The notes below the pieces were generated by a model. It ran no database searches. It saw only the letters and a list, made by a program, of their open reading frames with translations, and had not been told where the DNA came from. Position numbers and translations under genes: made by a program. A stretch of DNA of 64,000 nucleotides from Nocardia carnea NBRC 14403. Lineage in GTDB: Bacteria > Actinomycetota > Actinomycetes > Mycobacteriales > Mycobacteriaceae. Below, piece after piece: positions 26,412 through 35,767 of this stretch (its first letter is position 1; every line of letters starts with the position of its first letter). The stretch is taken from contig NZ_BAFV01000040.1 in assembly GCF_000308515.1 (NCBI RefSeq), forward strand, positions 98,218 to 162,217, read 5' to 3'.

Positions 26412-27165
26412 TCGTCCGCAGCGGACCGTCGAACAGGGTTTCCCCGACGACCGGCCGCGGCGCATCGCCGGTCGCCAGATCCTGTTCCAGTTGCATCACC
26501 GCACGGGTCACGTCGGCGGGATCGGCGTCGAGGTACAGCATCCGGATCCGGACCGACCCCGGCGCGAATTCGCGATTGCCGGCACCGAGGGGCAAAGTGG
26601 GGTGTTTCTGCATCGAATGCAGCGAGAAGGTCCACGCACCCGCGACCCCCGGGCAGTCGAGTAGCGCGGGAATACCGACGCGATCGTCCCAGCGGAACTG
26701 TTCGTGCACATCGGCCTCGTGCGGGTCGCCGAAATGGGTGACGGTCAGATGTAGACCACGGTTGGGCCGGAAAGGCAATGCCTCGGCCGACACTCCGATA
26801 CGCGGTGCCGCATAGCCCTTGACCGGCGTGAAGAACCCGAGCAGCGGGCGCCGGACCCCGGGCAGTTGCGGCCCCCTGCCCCACTGGAAGGAGTCCTCCC
26901 CCAGTTTGGTCCACGCCGCGACGCTCTCCTCATACGGCGGGCGGAACCAATACATCGCCACGTAGTCGATGTCGGCGAGCTCCGGCGACGAAGCCCGGTC
27001 CAGCGCGGAATATTCGGCCGGCCTCGCCCACCGATCGCCCCAGGCGACACCCGGTAGCAGCAGGTTTTCCGGACGGTGATCGAGTTGATGCCATTCGTTG
27101 TATTCGCGATGCACGCTGGGATCGGTGAGATCGATGAAGGAGAAGAACGCGTGTTCCGAGAACAT
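26389..27165 (-). CDS. Double EthD-like alpha/beta-barrel protein
   Basis: The protein has 258 residues from ATG 27165; upstream frame extension lacks family-like sequence. The first half has HAFFSFIDLTDPSVHREYNEWHQLDHRPE (spread over residues 5-33), and the second half RGLHLTVTHFGDP with a helix and RMLYLDADPADV. Each half has the strand-helix-strand pattern of EthD/NIPSNAP-like dimeric barrels, so the chain may be an internal pseudo-dimer. No catalytic residue is assignable. It is divergent from the ABC importer operon. Confidence 0.6.
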   Translation of the reverse strand: MFSEHAFFSFIDLTDPSVHREYNEWHQLDHRPENLLLPGVAWGDRWARPAEYSALDRASSPELADIDYVAMYWFRPPYEESVAAWTKLGEDSFQWGRGPQLPGVRRPLLGFFTPVKGYAAPRIGVSAEALPFRPNRGLHLTVTHFGDPHEADVHEQFRWDDRVGIPALLDCPGVAGAWTFSLHSMQKHPTLPLGAGNREFAPGSVRIRMLYLDADPADVTRAVMQLEQDLATGDAPRPVVGETLFDGPLRTIIPWQDW

Positions 27166-27492
27166 ATAGCCTGCCGATCCGATTCGGTGAACAATTTCCA
27201 GGTGGTTCCGGTGCCCGGCACCGGAGGTAGCGTTTTCGTGAGTCGCCGGTGAGCAGGTAGCGCGAGTGCGCGCTCCCGCACCGATCTCGATCATGACGCC
27301 GGGAAGGCAATCCGCCGGCGGTCTTTCCACTGAATGGGCATATCCCACGACGCCCGTTTCTTCCCCGTATCGGCCCGTTCCCGCTGAACGGAACGGGCTC
27401 TGGTCACCGACGGTGACCGATGGCGTAATGCTCGCAGCTCTCGAGCAGTGAGTCGAGACGCCGCCACACGGCGATGACAAAGGAGTCACCCC
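27166..27492. other. Divergent intergenic region with nested palindromes
   Basis: 327 bp without a gene. It contains the palindromes listed at 27373-27418 and, at its right end, AGGAG (27481-27485) seven bases before the TTG start of the importer's binding protein. Confidence 0.6.
27373..27418. promoter_or_regulatory. Hairpin and palindrome upstream of the ABC importer operon
   Basis: GCCCGTTCC (27373-27381) pairs with GGAACGGGC (27390-27398). Immediately after it lies the perfect palindrome GGTCACC-GAC-GGTGACC (27402-27418). They sit 75-120 bp before the binding-protein start and are candidates for an operator or attenuator. Confidence 0.45.
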
Positions 27493-29043
27493 TTGCGAAT
27501 CCGATACCGAATGGCTTCTGCACTGGGCGCGGTGGCCGCGGCAATACTTCTACTCACCTCATGCGCCGGCGTGACCACGGTGGAACGCAAGCCCGCCGGA
27601 GAACCACGCCGCGGAGGGACAGTAGCGCTGGCGTTCAACACCGAGGCACAGTCGGTTGATCCGGTGACCTGCGCGATCGGTATCGGAGTGGGTCCCTGCC
27701 AGGCGATCTACGGGGCCCTGCTCTACTACGATGCCGAGACTCGGGAGATCGTTCCCGGGATGGCAAAATCGTTCAGCAGCACGGACGGCAAGGTGTGGAC
27801 CCTGAAGCTACGTCCGGGTGTGACGTTCACCGACGGCACTCCGTTCGACGCCGCTGCCGTGGCCTTCAATTGGCAGCGCGCGCTGGATCCGAGCCAACTT
27901 TCGCCGAGCAGGGCCGCCGCGCAGATGATCGACTGGCAGGTCGTCGACGCGACGACCTTGCGGGTGACATCCGCCGAGGTGAACTACCAGCTCCCGTACC
28001 AGCTCACCGAACCGCTGGCGTTCATCGGTTCGCCCACGGCTATCGAACGTAAGGGCGCGGATTTCGCCACTGCACCGGTCGGCGCCGGTCCCTTCGTTTT
28101 CCGGTCCTGGGCTCGTGGCACCGAACTGGTTCTCGAACGAAATCCCGATTATTGGGATAGTCCGCGACCGTACCTGGACAGGTTCATATACAAGACGATC
28201 CCGGCCGACGACCAGCGCTACAACGCATTACAGGCCGGGGAAGTGGACGTGATGGTGGTGGTCAGCGATAAATACGCCGACCGCGCCCGAGCCGCCGGCC
28301 TGGAAATCGTCCAATACGCGCAGCTCGGCGGGAACGGGGTGCGGTTGAACAGCCGGGGCCCGCTCGCCGACTCCGATCTGCGCACCGCGATCGGGAAACT
28401 GATCGACAACGAACAGATACGGGCGGCGGCCTTCCCAGGTGAGCAGGGTGCCGAATACTTCGTCGCCGAGGACCAGCCGCTGTTCGACGAGGCCGCGAAA
28501 TGGCCCGAGAAGGACGTCGAGGGTGCACAGCGGCTGGTGGACGGTTATCGTGCCCGGCACGGTGGCGAGAAGATCGTGCTGTCGTACGTCACCACCGCAG
28601 GTAGTCCGGTGCTCACGCGGGTCGCCGAGGTTCTCCAGGCACAACTCCAGCAGGCGGACGGTCTCGAGCTCGAAATCAAGGCCCTCGACGGTGCCGGATT
28701 TGCGAGTGCATTGGTTTCGGGAACCTATGACCTGGTCCTCAATGCGCTCGGCGGCGCGCACCCGGAGAACCTGTACCGGGTGTTCCACACGGAGGGCTCC
28801 GGCAATACCGCCGACTATTCGAACCCGATTGTGGACCGAGCCCTGGAGCGCGCTCACACCTCGAACGATCCGGCTGTGGTCGCCGACGCCTATAAAGCGG
28901 CGATCCGGGAACTGGTGGCCACCACCGCCTACCGATACTGGCGCCCCTCCGTGACGAGTTTGATTCTCCGCGCGGATGTATACGGCGTGGAACCGACGTA
29001 TCAGTACTGGATGCGCCCCGAACTGGCGTGGATACAGGAATGA
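27493..29043 (+). CDS. ABC transporter substrate-binding lipoprotein, oligopeptide/nickel type (SBP family 5)
   Basis: The protein has 516 residues. The start is TTG 27493 with AGGAG seven bases upstream; ATG 27511 would be too far from it. It has a signal peptide with lipobox LTSC (C24). The mature part has RRGGTVALAFNTEAQSVDP and the family signature KVWTLKLRPGVTFTDGTPF (residues about 97-115). It binds an oligopeptide, opine, glycan or similar ligand outside the membrane and delivers it to the permeases encoded next. There are Cys pairs near the N-terminal binding lobe (TCAIGIGVGPC). The ligand cannot be predicted. Confidence 0.93.
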   Translation: MRIRYRMASALGAVAAAILLLTSCAGVTTVERKPAGEPRRGGTVALAFNTEAQSVDPVTCAIGIGVGPCQAIYGALLYYDAETREIVPGMAKSFSSTDGKVWTLKLRPGVTFTDGTPFDAAAVAFNWQRALDPSQLSPSRAAAQMIDWQVVDATTLRVTSAEVNYQLPYQLTEPLAFIGSPTAIERKGADFATAPVGAGPFVFRSWARGTELVLERNPDYWDSPRPYLDRFIYKTIPADDQRYNALQAGEVDVMVVVSDKYADRARAAGLEIVQYAQLGGNGVRLNSRGPLADSDLRTAIGKLIDNEQIRAAAFPGEQGAEYFVAEDQPLFDEAAKWPEKDVEGAQRLVDGYRARHGGEKIVLSYVTTAGSPVLTRVAEVLQAQLQQADGLELEIKALDGAGFASALVSGTYDLVLNALGGAHPENLYRVFHTEGSGNTADYSNPIVDRALERAHTSNDPAVVADAYKAAIRELVATTAYRYWRPSVTSLILRADVYGVEPTYQYWMRPELAWIQE

Positions 29044-29098
29044 GGTACAACGTGAACGCCTGTGCACGCGGCATCCGGCAGTATCGGTGGGCCGGCCG

Positions 29099-30046
29099 AT
29101 GACAAGACGTGTGCTCGCCGTCTACCTCGCGAAACTGGTCGCGGTTCTGGTTCTGGTCAGTATTTCGACCTTCCTGCTGCTGGAGATGACTCCGGGAGAC
29201 CCGCTGGCCACCTTGTTACCCGAGGGCGCCACCCCCGAGATGCGTGCCGCAGCTGCCGAACGGTTCGGCCTCGACGGGCCTCTGCTACAGCGGTATTTCG
29301 AGTGGCTGGGCTCCGCACTGCAAGGGGACCTCGGTCGCTCGATGCAGTCCCAGCTGCCGGTCACCGATGCCATCCTCGACCGATTACCGGTCACCTTGGA
29401 GCTCGCCGGCCTGTCGATACTCGTCGCGCTGGCCGTTGCCGTTCCCGTCGGCGTTTGGGCGGGGTACCGGCCGGGCGGGATCGCGGATCGGATCACGACC
29501 TTCTTGTGCTCGGTGACGCTTTCGATTCCCAGCTTCCTGCTCGGTGTCCTGCTCGTCTTCGTGTTCGCCGTTTCCATGCAGGCGCTACCGGTACTGGGCT
29601 GGACACCACTCTCCGAGGGGCTCGGCCCGCACCTGAGCGGTCTGATACTTCCGGTCGCGACGCTGGCCGCCATCGAAGCTGTCGCCTTCATCCGGCTGCT
29701 GCGCAACGATATGGTCGCGACGCTGCAGCAGGACTTCGTTCTGTCGGCCCGGGCACGTGGTATTCCGACCGGTCGCATCCTTTTCGTGCACGCCTTGCGC
29801 CCGTCGGCGTTCTCGCTGCTCACCGTGCTCGGTGTATCGATGGGCCGGCTGATCGGCGGCACGGTGATCGTCGAATCCCTGTTCGCGCTCCCTGGATTGG
29901 GATCCCTGGTCCTCACCGCGATCAACTCCCGGGACTATCTGCTGGTGCAGGGCGTCGTCCTGGTGGTCGCTGTGGGATACGTCCTGATCAACGCGCTGGT
30001 CGATCTGGCATACCCCTTACTCGACCCGAGAGTGAGAACGTCATGA
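29099..30046 (+). CDS. ABC transporter permease, DppB/OppB type
   Basis: The protein has 315 residues; ATG 29099 precedes the typical N-terminal helix and TPGDP motif. Six transmembrane segments are expected, with the family loop GDLGRSMQSQLPV and the cytoplasmic EAA-like motif (SARARGIPTGRILFVHALRPS region). It pairs with the next permease. The stop overlaps the following ATG (ATGA). Confidence 0.93.
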   Translation: MTRRVLAVYLAKLVAVLVLVSISTFLLLEMTPGDPLATLLPEGATPEMRAAAAERFGLDGPLLQRYFEWLGSALQGDLGRSMQSQLPVTDAILDRLPVTLELAGLSILVALAVAVPVGVWAGYRPGGIADRITTFLCSVTLSIPSFLLGVLLVFVFAVSMQALPVLGWTPLSEGLGPHLSGLILPVATLAAIEAVAFIRLLRNDMVATLQQDFVLSARARGIPTGRILFVHALRPSAFSLLTVLGVSMGRLIGGTVIVESLFALPGLGSLVLTAINSRDYLLVQGVVLVVAVGYVLINALVDLAYPLLDPRVRTS

Positions 30047-30954
30047 GCACAACCACCGAGAAATCGGCCGTTGCCGGCAGTATCGCTCCGTCAGCCCCAC
30101 CGGACCGGTCGGCCGCGGCCGAGCCGCCCGCACGCCATAAACGACGCCGCAGATTCGGTGCCGTCGCGGGAGCGATCTGGCTCTTCGCGATAACGCTCGC
30201 CGCTGTAGCGGCGCCGATACTCCCACTGCCGGATCCGGCGAAGATCACCGACCAATACTCGATACCTCCGTTCCAGCAGGCCGCGCACATACTGGGCACC
30301 GACCCGCTCGGACGGGACCTTCTGAGCCGGGTCGTCCACGGCGCCCAGATCTCGCTGGCAGTCGCAATCGGCGCGACTCTGCTGGCGCTGGCCGTGGGGA
30401 CCGCACTCGGCTTGGCCGCCGGGTTCTTCCGGAGGAGCGTCGATGTCACTTTCGATATCGGGACCAACACCATCCTCGCGTTTCCACCACTGATTCTGCT
30501 CATCGCCCTGGTCGCTGTGATGGAACCCAGTATCGGCACGCTGATGATCGGCCTCGCGCTGGTCGGTATGCCGACCTTCGCACGTATTGCCCGGGCGAAT
30601 ACCATCGCCTTCGCCGGCCGTGAATTCGTTACCGCGTCGAAATCCCTGGGTGCCGGTACGTTTCGCATCATCGTGCGGGAGATCCTGCCCAACGTCGCAC
30701 TTCCGGTGTTTTCGTTCGCGATCGTCGTCGCGGCGACCCTGGTGGTGGCCGAAGGGTCACTGAGCTTCCTGGGCCTCGGGGTGCCGCCACCCGCGCCGAG
30801 CTGGGGCGGGATGATCGCCGCCGAGCGGGAAAGCCTCTACGAGGACCCGTATCTCGTGCTCGTACCCGGAGCGTTCTTCTTCCTCACCGTGCTTTCGCTC
30901 AACTTGACCGGCGACTGGGCGCGGGACCGTATCGGGCGGGAGTCGTCACTGTGA
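30043..30954 (+). CDS. ABC transporter permease, DppC/OppC type
   Basis: The protein has 303 residues. An N-terminal Pro/Ala-rich cytoplasmic tail is followed by a basic patch and a first helix. The family signatures HILGTDPLGRDLLSRV, SLSFLGLGVPPPAPSWG and an EAA loop (VTASKSLGAGTFRIIVREILPN, within residues 190-213) are present. It forms the second half of the membrane channel. It is translationally coupled on both sides. Confidence 0.94.
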   Translation: MSTTTEKSAVAGSIAPSAPPDRSAAAEPPARHKRRRRFGAVAGAIWLFAITLAAVAAPILPLPDPAKITDQYSIPPFQQAAHILGTDPLGRDLLSRVVHGAQISLAVAIGATLLALAVGTALGLAAGFFRRSVDVTFDIGTNTILAFPPLILLIALVAVMEPSIGTLMIGLALVGMPTFARIARANTIAFAGREFVTASKSLGAGTFRIIVREILPNVALPVFSFAIVVAATLVVAEGSLSFLGLGVPPPAPSWGGMIAAERESLYEDPYLVLVPGAFFFLTVLSLNLTGDWARDRIGRESSL

Positions 30955-32075
30955 CATCTGTTGACAAAGCCGGAATTCCGGCAGCGCCGGGATCGGAGAC
31001 CGCCTCGCTGTCACCGGCACTGACTATCGCCGACCTGCGGGTATGGTTCGATACACCCCACGGCATGGTCCGCGCGGTCGACGGCGTCGATCTGACGGTT
31101 GCGCCGGGCACCACGCTCGGTATCGTCGGAGAATCCGGTTCGGGCAAATCGGTGCTCGCCCGTACGGTGATGAACATCCTGCCGCGCAACGGTACGGTCC
31201 GGCACGGTTCCCGGATCGAGGTCGACGGACGCGATACCGCCACACTCGACCGCCGGGAAGCCCGCGCGCTATGGGGGTCCCGGATCGCGATGGTGTTCCA
31301 GGATCCCATGACCTCGCTCACTCCCGTGCTCACCATCGGCGCGCAGCTCACCGAAACCCTGCGCCGCCATCTTCCGCTGTCGAGGGCCGAAGCGGCGCGG
31401 CGTGCGGCGGAACTGCTCACCTCGGTGGGTATCCCGGACGCACGAAAACGGCTCCGCCAATATCCACACAATCTCTCCGGTGGCATGCGGCAACGCGTGG
31501 TGATCGCACTGGCTCTCGCCTGCTCACCACGGCTGCTGATTGCCGATGAACCCACCACGGCGCTCGATGTGACCGTGCAGCACCAGATCCTGACACTGCT
31601 GGCCCGGCTGCAGCGGGAGCACGAGATGGCGATGGTACTCATCACCCACGATCTCGGAGTCGTGGCCGGCCGAACCGACGAGATCGCCGTGATGTATGCG
31701 GGGCGGGTTGTCGAACAGGCACCGACCGAGGAACTGTTCCGCGCCACCCGGCACCCCTACACACAAGCGCTGCTCCGCTCCATCCCACGCCTTGCCGCGC
31801 CCAGCCACACCAGACTGGAAGCCATCCCCGGGCGACCGCCCACCATCGTCGACCCGCCGCCCGGCTGCGCGTTCGCTCCGCGCTGCCGGTACGCGCGGCC
31901 ACGATGCCTGACCGAAGCACCCGGTCTGACCGCCGCGCCGGATGTGGGGCCACGGCACCGGTTCGCCTGTTTCTATCCCGCGGGCACCTCCGAAGGCGAG
32001 GCGGCCCTGGCGGCCAATACGGCAGCGGGCGCCTCGGCCGCCGGGCTGTCCCTGAATTCGAGGAGTGTGCTCTGA
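30951..32075 (+). CDS. ABC transporter ATPase, DppD/OppD type
   Basis: The protein has 374 residues from the GTG overlapping the previous stop (GTGA). It has Walker A GESGSGKS, Q-loop VFQDP, signature LSGGM, Walker B LLIADEPTTALD and switch His (ITHD). The C-terminal oligopeptide-type region has GCAFAPRCRYARPRC, a four-Cys pattern known from DppD-like proteins, where it can hold an iron-sulfur cluster. An extra Ala-rich tail follows. It powers import with its partner ATPase. Confidence 0.94.
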   Translation: MTSVDKAGIPAAPGSETASLSPALTIADLRVWFDTPHGMVRAVDGVDLTVAPGTTLGIVGESGSGKSVLARTVMNILPRNGTVRHGSRIEVDGRDTATLDRREARALWGSRIAMVFQDPMTSLTPVLTIGAQLTETLRRHLPLSRAEAARRAAELLTSVGIPDARKRLRQYPHNLSGGMRQRVVIALALACSPRLLIADEPTTALDVTVQHQILTLLARLQREHEMAMVLITHDLGVVAGRTDEIAVMYAGRVVEQAPTEELFRATRHPYTQALLRSIPRLAAPSHTRLEAIPGRPPTIVDPPPGCAFAPRCRYARPRCLTEAPGLTAAPDVGPRHRFACFYPAGTSEGEAALAANTAAGASAAGLSLNSRSVL

Positions 32076-33091
32076 TGGCCGGAACGGGAACTGCCCACCT
32101 GCGCCCGGACGATACCGATGTGGTGCTCAGCGTCCGGAACCTGGTGGTCGAGTACAGCACAGCCCATTCAGGCAAGGTGCACGCCGTATCGGACGTCAGC
32201 CTCGATATCCGGCGCGGGGAAACTCTCGGTCTCGTCGGCGAATCAGGATGCGGGAAGTCGACACTCGCCAAAGCGATCATGCAGCTCCCACCACCGACTT
32301 CGGGGCAGGTGCTGTTCAAGGGCGATGACCTCACCACCAAATCCATACGGAAGCTGCGCTCGGCCCGCCGGCCGATCCAGATGATCTTCCAGGATCCGAT
32401 CTCGTCGCTGAATCCGCTGCGCAAGGTCCGCCATATCGTCGCCGAGGGTTTGGAGATCGCCCGTCGGCACAGCGCTGCCCAGCGCACCGCGATGGTCGAG
32501 GACATCCTCGATTCGGTCGGTCTGGACCCGAAATCCGCGGGCGACCGGCGGCCCCACGAGTTCTCCGGCGGCCAATGCCAGCGGATCTCCATCGCCCGCG
32601 CGATGGTCGTCGAACCGGAAGTGGTGATCTGCGACGAGCCGGTCTCGGCCCTCGACGTCTCCGTCCAGGCACAGATCCTCAATCTGCTCGAGGATATGAA
32701 GGACCGCTACGATCTGACGCTGCTGTTCATCGCCCACGACCTCGCGGTGGTCAAGAACATCAGCGACCGAGTGGTCGTCATGTACCTCGGCAAGATCTGT
32801 GAGATCGCTCCACCCGATTCGCTCTACGCGCAACCGGCGCATCCGTACACCGCCGCACTGCTGTCCGCGGTGCCCGAGCCGGACCCCCAGGTCGCACCGG
32901 GCACGCTCACACTGTCCGGTGATCTCCCCTCACCGCACGACCCACCCTCAGGCTGCCGGTTCCGCACCCGCTGCCCGCGGGCCACCGCACTGTGCGCCGA
33001 ATCCGAACCGGAGATTCGCGAAGTGCGTCCCCGGCACTACGCCGCGTGCCATTTCCCGGCGGAACTGTCCGAGACCACGGCCGGCAGATAG
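32075..33091 (+). CDS. ABC transporter ATPase, DppF/OppF type
   Basis: The protein has 338 residues, with a one-base TGATG overlap with the partner gene. It has Walker A GESGCGKS, Q-loop IFQDP, signature FSGGQ, Walker B VVICDEPVSALD and switch His (IAHD). The C-terminal region GCRFRTRCPRATALC is typical of OppF/DppF. It completes a five-gene importer (binding protein, two permeases, two ATPases). Confidence 0.94.
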   Translation: MAGTGTAHLRPDDTDVVLSVRNLVVEYSTAHSGKVHAVSDVSLDIRRGETLGLVGESGCGKSTLAKAIMQLPPPTSGQVLFKGDDLTTKSIRKLRSARRPIQMIFQDPISSLNPLRKVRHIVAEGLEIARRHSAAQRTAMVEDILDSVGLDPKSAGDRRPHEFSGGQCQRISIARAMVVEPEVVICDEPVSALDVSVQAQILNLLEDMKDRYDLTLLFIAHDLAVVKNISDRVVVMYLGKICEIAPPDSLYAQPAHPYTAALLSAVPEPDPQVAPGTLTLSGDLPSPHDPPSGCRFRTRCPRATALCAESEPEIREVRPRHYAACHFPAELSETTAGR

Positions 33092-33275
33092 CTCCCGCGC
33101 GATTCCCGGCGCGCACGATCCAGGATCGACGAGACAGGCGTTCCGCCTGCTGGAAGCCTCGGTTGCTGTCCGTCAGCACCCGCCATACGTTCGACCCGTC
33201 CGGAAGTCACCGACGGACGCGAGACGCCATACCAGGCGACGTTTCCTTTCCGATACCACGACGAGGAGCTCTATC

Positions 33276-34499
33276 GTGACCAGGGTCATCTACGCACGCA
33301 GTGTCCACGACGAAGCCGAAATCAATGCCTGCCTGGAGGTACTGCGGGGTGGGCCGTACGCGCTGAAGATCGGTAAGAATGTCGCCGAGATGGAAGCCCG
33401 GGTCGCCGACCTCTACGGCAAGAAGCTCGGTCTGATGTGCAACTCCGGTTCCTCAGCGCTCTACCTCGCGCTGGAACTGCTCGATCTGCCCAAGGGTTCG
33501 GAGGTCATCACTTCACCGCTGACCTTCTCCACCGACGTCTCCCCCATCGTTCGCGGCGGCTGGATTCCGGTGTTCGTCGACGTCGAACCCGATACCTACA
33601 ACGCCGACCCTTCCGCTATCGAAGCGCTGATCACCGATAAGACCAAAGCGATCCTGCTGCCGAACCTTGCCGGTAACGCCCCCGACTGGGACGCCATCCG
33701 CGATATCGCCGACCGTCACGGCCTGAAGATCATCGAAGACTCCTGCGACTGCATCGGCACCACCCTGCGCGGCACCAAAACCGGCAGCCGCTCCGATATC
33801 ACCGTCACCAGCTTCGCCATGTCCCACATCATCACTTGCGCGGGCAACGGCGGCATGGTCTGCGTCGACGACGAGAAACTCCGTGACAAGGGCCTGATGC
33901 TGCGCCGCTGGGGCCGCCGCTCCGAACCGCATCTCTTCGGATCCGAGGCCGCGCGCACCGGGCGGGTCTTCCGGGAAGATCTCGACGGCGTCCCCTACGA
34001 CAACGACTTCATCTTCGATGTCCTGCCCTGGAACTTCGAACCTTCGGAGCTCGGCGCGGCCTTCGGTCTCGTCCAGCTGTCGAAACTCGACAAGAACTAT
34101 CAGCGCCGCGCGGAAATCTTCGACGCATTCAACGCCGCCTTCGGCTCCTACCCGTCCCTGTTCCGGCTGCCTCGCCAGAATCCCGATTTCCACACCGCTT
34201 GGCTGTGCTACCCGGTCACCATTCGCGAAAACGCCGGATTCACGCGCGCCGACCTGCAAGGCCACCTGGAGGCCGCGGGTATCGACACTCGCACTGTGTG
34301 GAGCGGTAACGTCACACGGCATCCGATGATGCGCGGAGTCGAATACCGGGTGCCCGAGGGCGGTCTGCCGAATGCCGACGAAGTATTCGAACGCGGTATG
34401 TCCCTGGGTATGAGCCACGGTATGACCGCCGAAGAACTCGGCCACGTCGTCGCGCAGGTTCATGAATTCGCCCACCGGTACGCGCCTGCCGGAGACTGA
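33276..34499 (+). CDS. DegT/RfbH-like PLP enzyme with His in place of the Schiff-base Lys
   Basis: The protein has 407 residues from GTG 33276, with GAGGAG upstream. It shows the DegT/DnrJ/EryC1/StrS fold: CNSGSSALYLALELL (PLP phosphate region, about 55-69), ITSPLTF, and PLP-ring aspartate in EDSCDCIG (154-161). Where aminotransferases have SFxxxK, this protein has SFAMSH, putting H184 at the lysine position. In this family that change marks 3-dehydratases such as ColD and RfbH/E1. The RfbH-type [2Fe-2S] cysteine cluster after the RRWGR segment is absent. The neighbours are a peptide-type importer and an SDR, not sugar-nucleotide genes, so the substrate is open. Confidence 0.82.
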   Translation: MTRVIYARSVHDEAEINACLEVLRGGPYALKIGKNVAEMEARVADLYGKKLGLMCNSGSSALYLALELLDLPKGSEVITSPLTFSTDVSPIVRGGWIPVFVDVEPDTYNADPSAIEALITDKTKAILLPNLAGNAPDWDAIRDIADRHGLKIIEDSCDCIGTTLRGTKTGSRSDITVTSFAMSHIITCAGNGGMVCVDDEKLRDKGLMLRRWGRRSEPHLFGSEAARTGRVFREDLDGVPYDNDFIFDVLPWNFEPSELGAAFGLVQLSKLDKNYQRRAEIFDAFNAAFGSYPSLFRLPRQNPDFHTAWLCYPVTIRENAGFTRADLQGHLEAAGIDTRTVWSGNVTRHPMMRGVEYRVPEGGLPNADEVFERGMSLGMSHGMTAEELGHVVAQVHEFAHRYAPAGD

Positions 34500-34843
34500 A
34501 CCGGACCGGGTCCGCCCCCAGGTGCCCGCTCGCCGAAACATCACCCCCGGGACCGAGGTCCCGGACCGCTCTCGTCCGACCACAGCAGTCGCGGGCGGTC
34601 CGGTCTCATTCGGGACATCCACCGGGGCGGCGCCCGAGCACGGGGCCTGCCCGAGAGCTGCACCATGCTCGGCGACAGCGCGGTCGAAGGCCCGCAGTGA
34701 CGGAGCCGGCCGGCCTCCGTGCCGACGAGTAACGTGCCCGCTGAGCGGAACCACCTTTTCGGAAGTGAAGAGGCCTGTGCCAATCTCGGCACTCCGGGCG
34801 ACGCTGCCAGTGCGTTCCGCCCCTGAGCACAGGAGCAAATCGA
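34500..34843 (+). other. Intergenic stretch between DegT-like and SDR genes
   Basis: 344 bp with no gene that I can support. The only firm element is the AGGAG ribosome-binding site at 34831-34835 ahead of the SDR start. No strong terminator hairpin was found. Confidence 0.45.
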
Positions 34844-35644
34844 ATGGGCGTTCTCCAGCGGTACACCGGCCGGCGGGTCCTGATCACCGGCGGCGGGTCG
34901 GGTATCGGCCAGGCCTGCGTACTCCGCATTCTGGAGGAAGGCGGCCAGGTGGTCGCCGCGGATATCAGTGAGGCCGGTCTGCGGGATACTGCCGAAAAGG
35001 CGGACTCCGCCGCACTGAGCACCGTGACGATGGATATCGCCGACGAGGAATCGGTACGGGCAGGTGTGGCCGAGGCGGTGCAGCGGCTCGGCGGCTTGGA
35101 CACCCTCGTCAATGCGGCCGGTGTTCTCCGCTCGGCTCATTTCGAACAGACGACCCTCGCCGATTTCGAACAGGTGGTCCGCATCAACCTCATCGGCACC
35201 TTCCTGGTGACCCGGGAATCGATTGCCGCGTTGCGGGACGGTGTGGGGCCGGCCGTGGTGAACTTCAGCTCGACATCGGCGGCCTTCGCCCATCCGTATA
35301 TGTCGGCCTATGCCGCCTCCAAGGGGGGTATCCAGGCGATGACCCACGCGCTGGCCTTGGAGTTCAGCAAGCAGGGCATCCGGTTCAACGCTGTACAGCC
35401 CGGGTCCATCTCCTCCGGAATGACCGACGGCACCGGCGCGGCCAAACAGAGCATGGGCCCCGGACTTCCCGCGGACGTGGATTTCGGAATGTTCGCCAAG
35501 GCTTCCCCCGCGCTGCCCCTCGACGGCGGCGCGATCTTCGCCGGTCCGGATGCGGTGGCGTCGGTGGTGGCCATGCTGGGTTCGCCGGACGCCTACTTCG
35601 TCACCGGTACGGAGGTCCGGGTCGACGGCGGCTCGCATATGTGA
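34844..35644 (+). CDS. Short-chain dehydrogenase/reductase (SDR)
   Basis: The protein has 266 residues from ATG 34844, 8 nt after AGGAG. It has the coenzyme motif TGGGSGIG (15-22), NAAGV, serines near 142-144, catalytic Y156 and K160 (YAASK), and the C-terminal YFVTGTEVRVDGG. It is an NAD(P)-dependent oxidoreductase, probably acting on a ketone or alcohol. It is co-oriented with the DegT-like gene and importer, and a terminator follows its stop. Confidence 0.9.
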   Translation: MGVLQRYTGRRVLITGGGSGIGQACVLRILEEGGQVVAADISEAGLRDTAEKADSAALSTVTMDIADEESVRAGVAEAVQRLGGLDTLVNAAGVLRSAHFEQTTLADFEQVVRINLIGTFLVTRESIAALRDGVGPAVVNFSSTSAAFAHPYMSAYAASKGGIQAMTHALALEFSKQGIRFNAVQPGSISSGMTDGTGAAKQSMGPGLPADVDFGMFAKASPALPLDGGAIFAGPDAVASVVAMLGSPDAYFVTGTEVRVDGGSHM

Positions 35645-35669
35645 CGCGCCGGGCCGGCATTTTCACGAA

Positions 35670-35700
35670 TGCCCCCGGATACAGCACGTATCCGGGGGCA
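35670..35700. terminator. Bidirectional terminator between SDR and KstD-like genes
   Basis: A perfect 13-bp stem, TGCCCCCGGATAC with GTATCCGGGGGCA around the loop AGCAC, lies between convergent stops at 35644 and 35768. Confidence 0.85.
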
Positions 35701-35767
35701 CTCGGCTGAGACTGCCGGCCGGCCGGCCGCCACCGTGGGCCGCCGTCGACGCGTCGGCCACCGGCCC

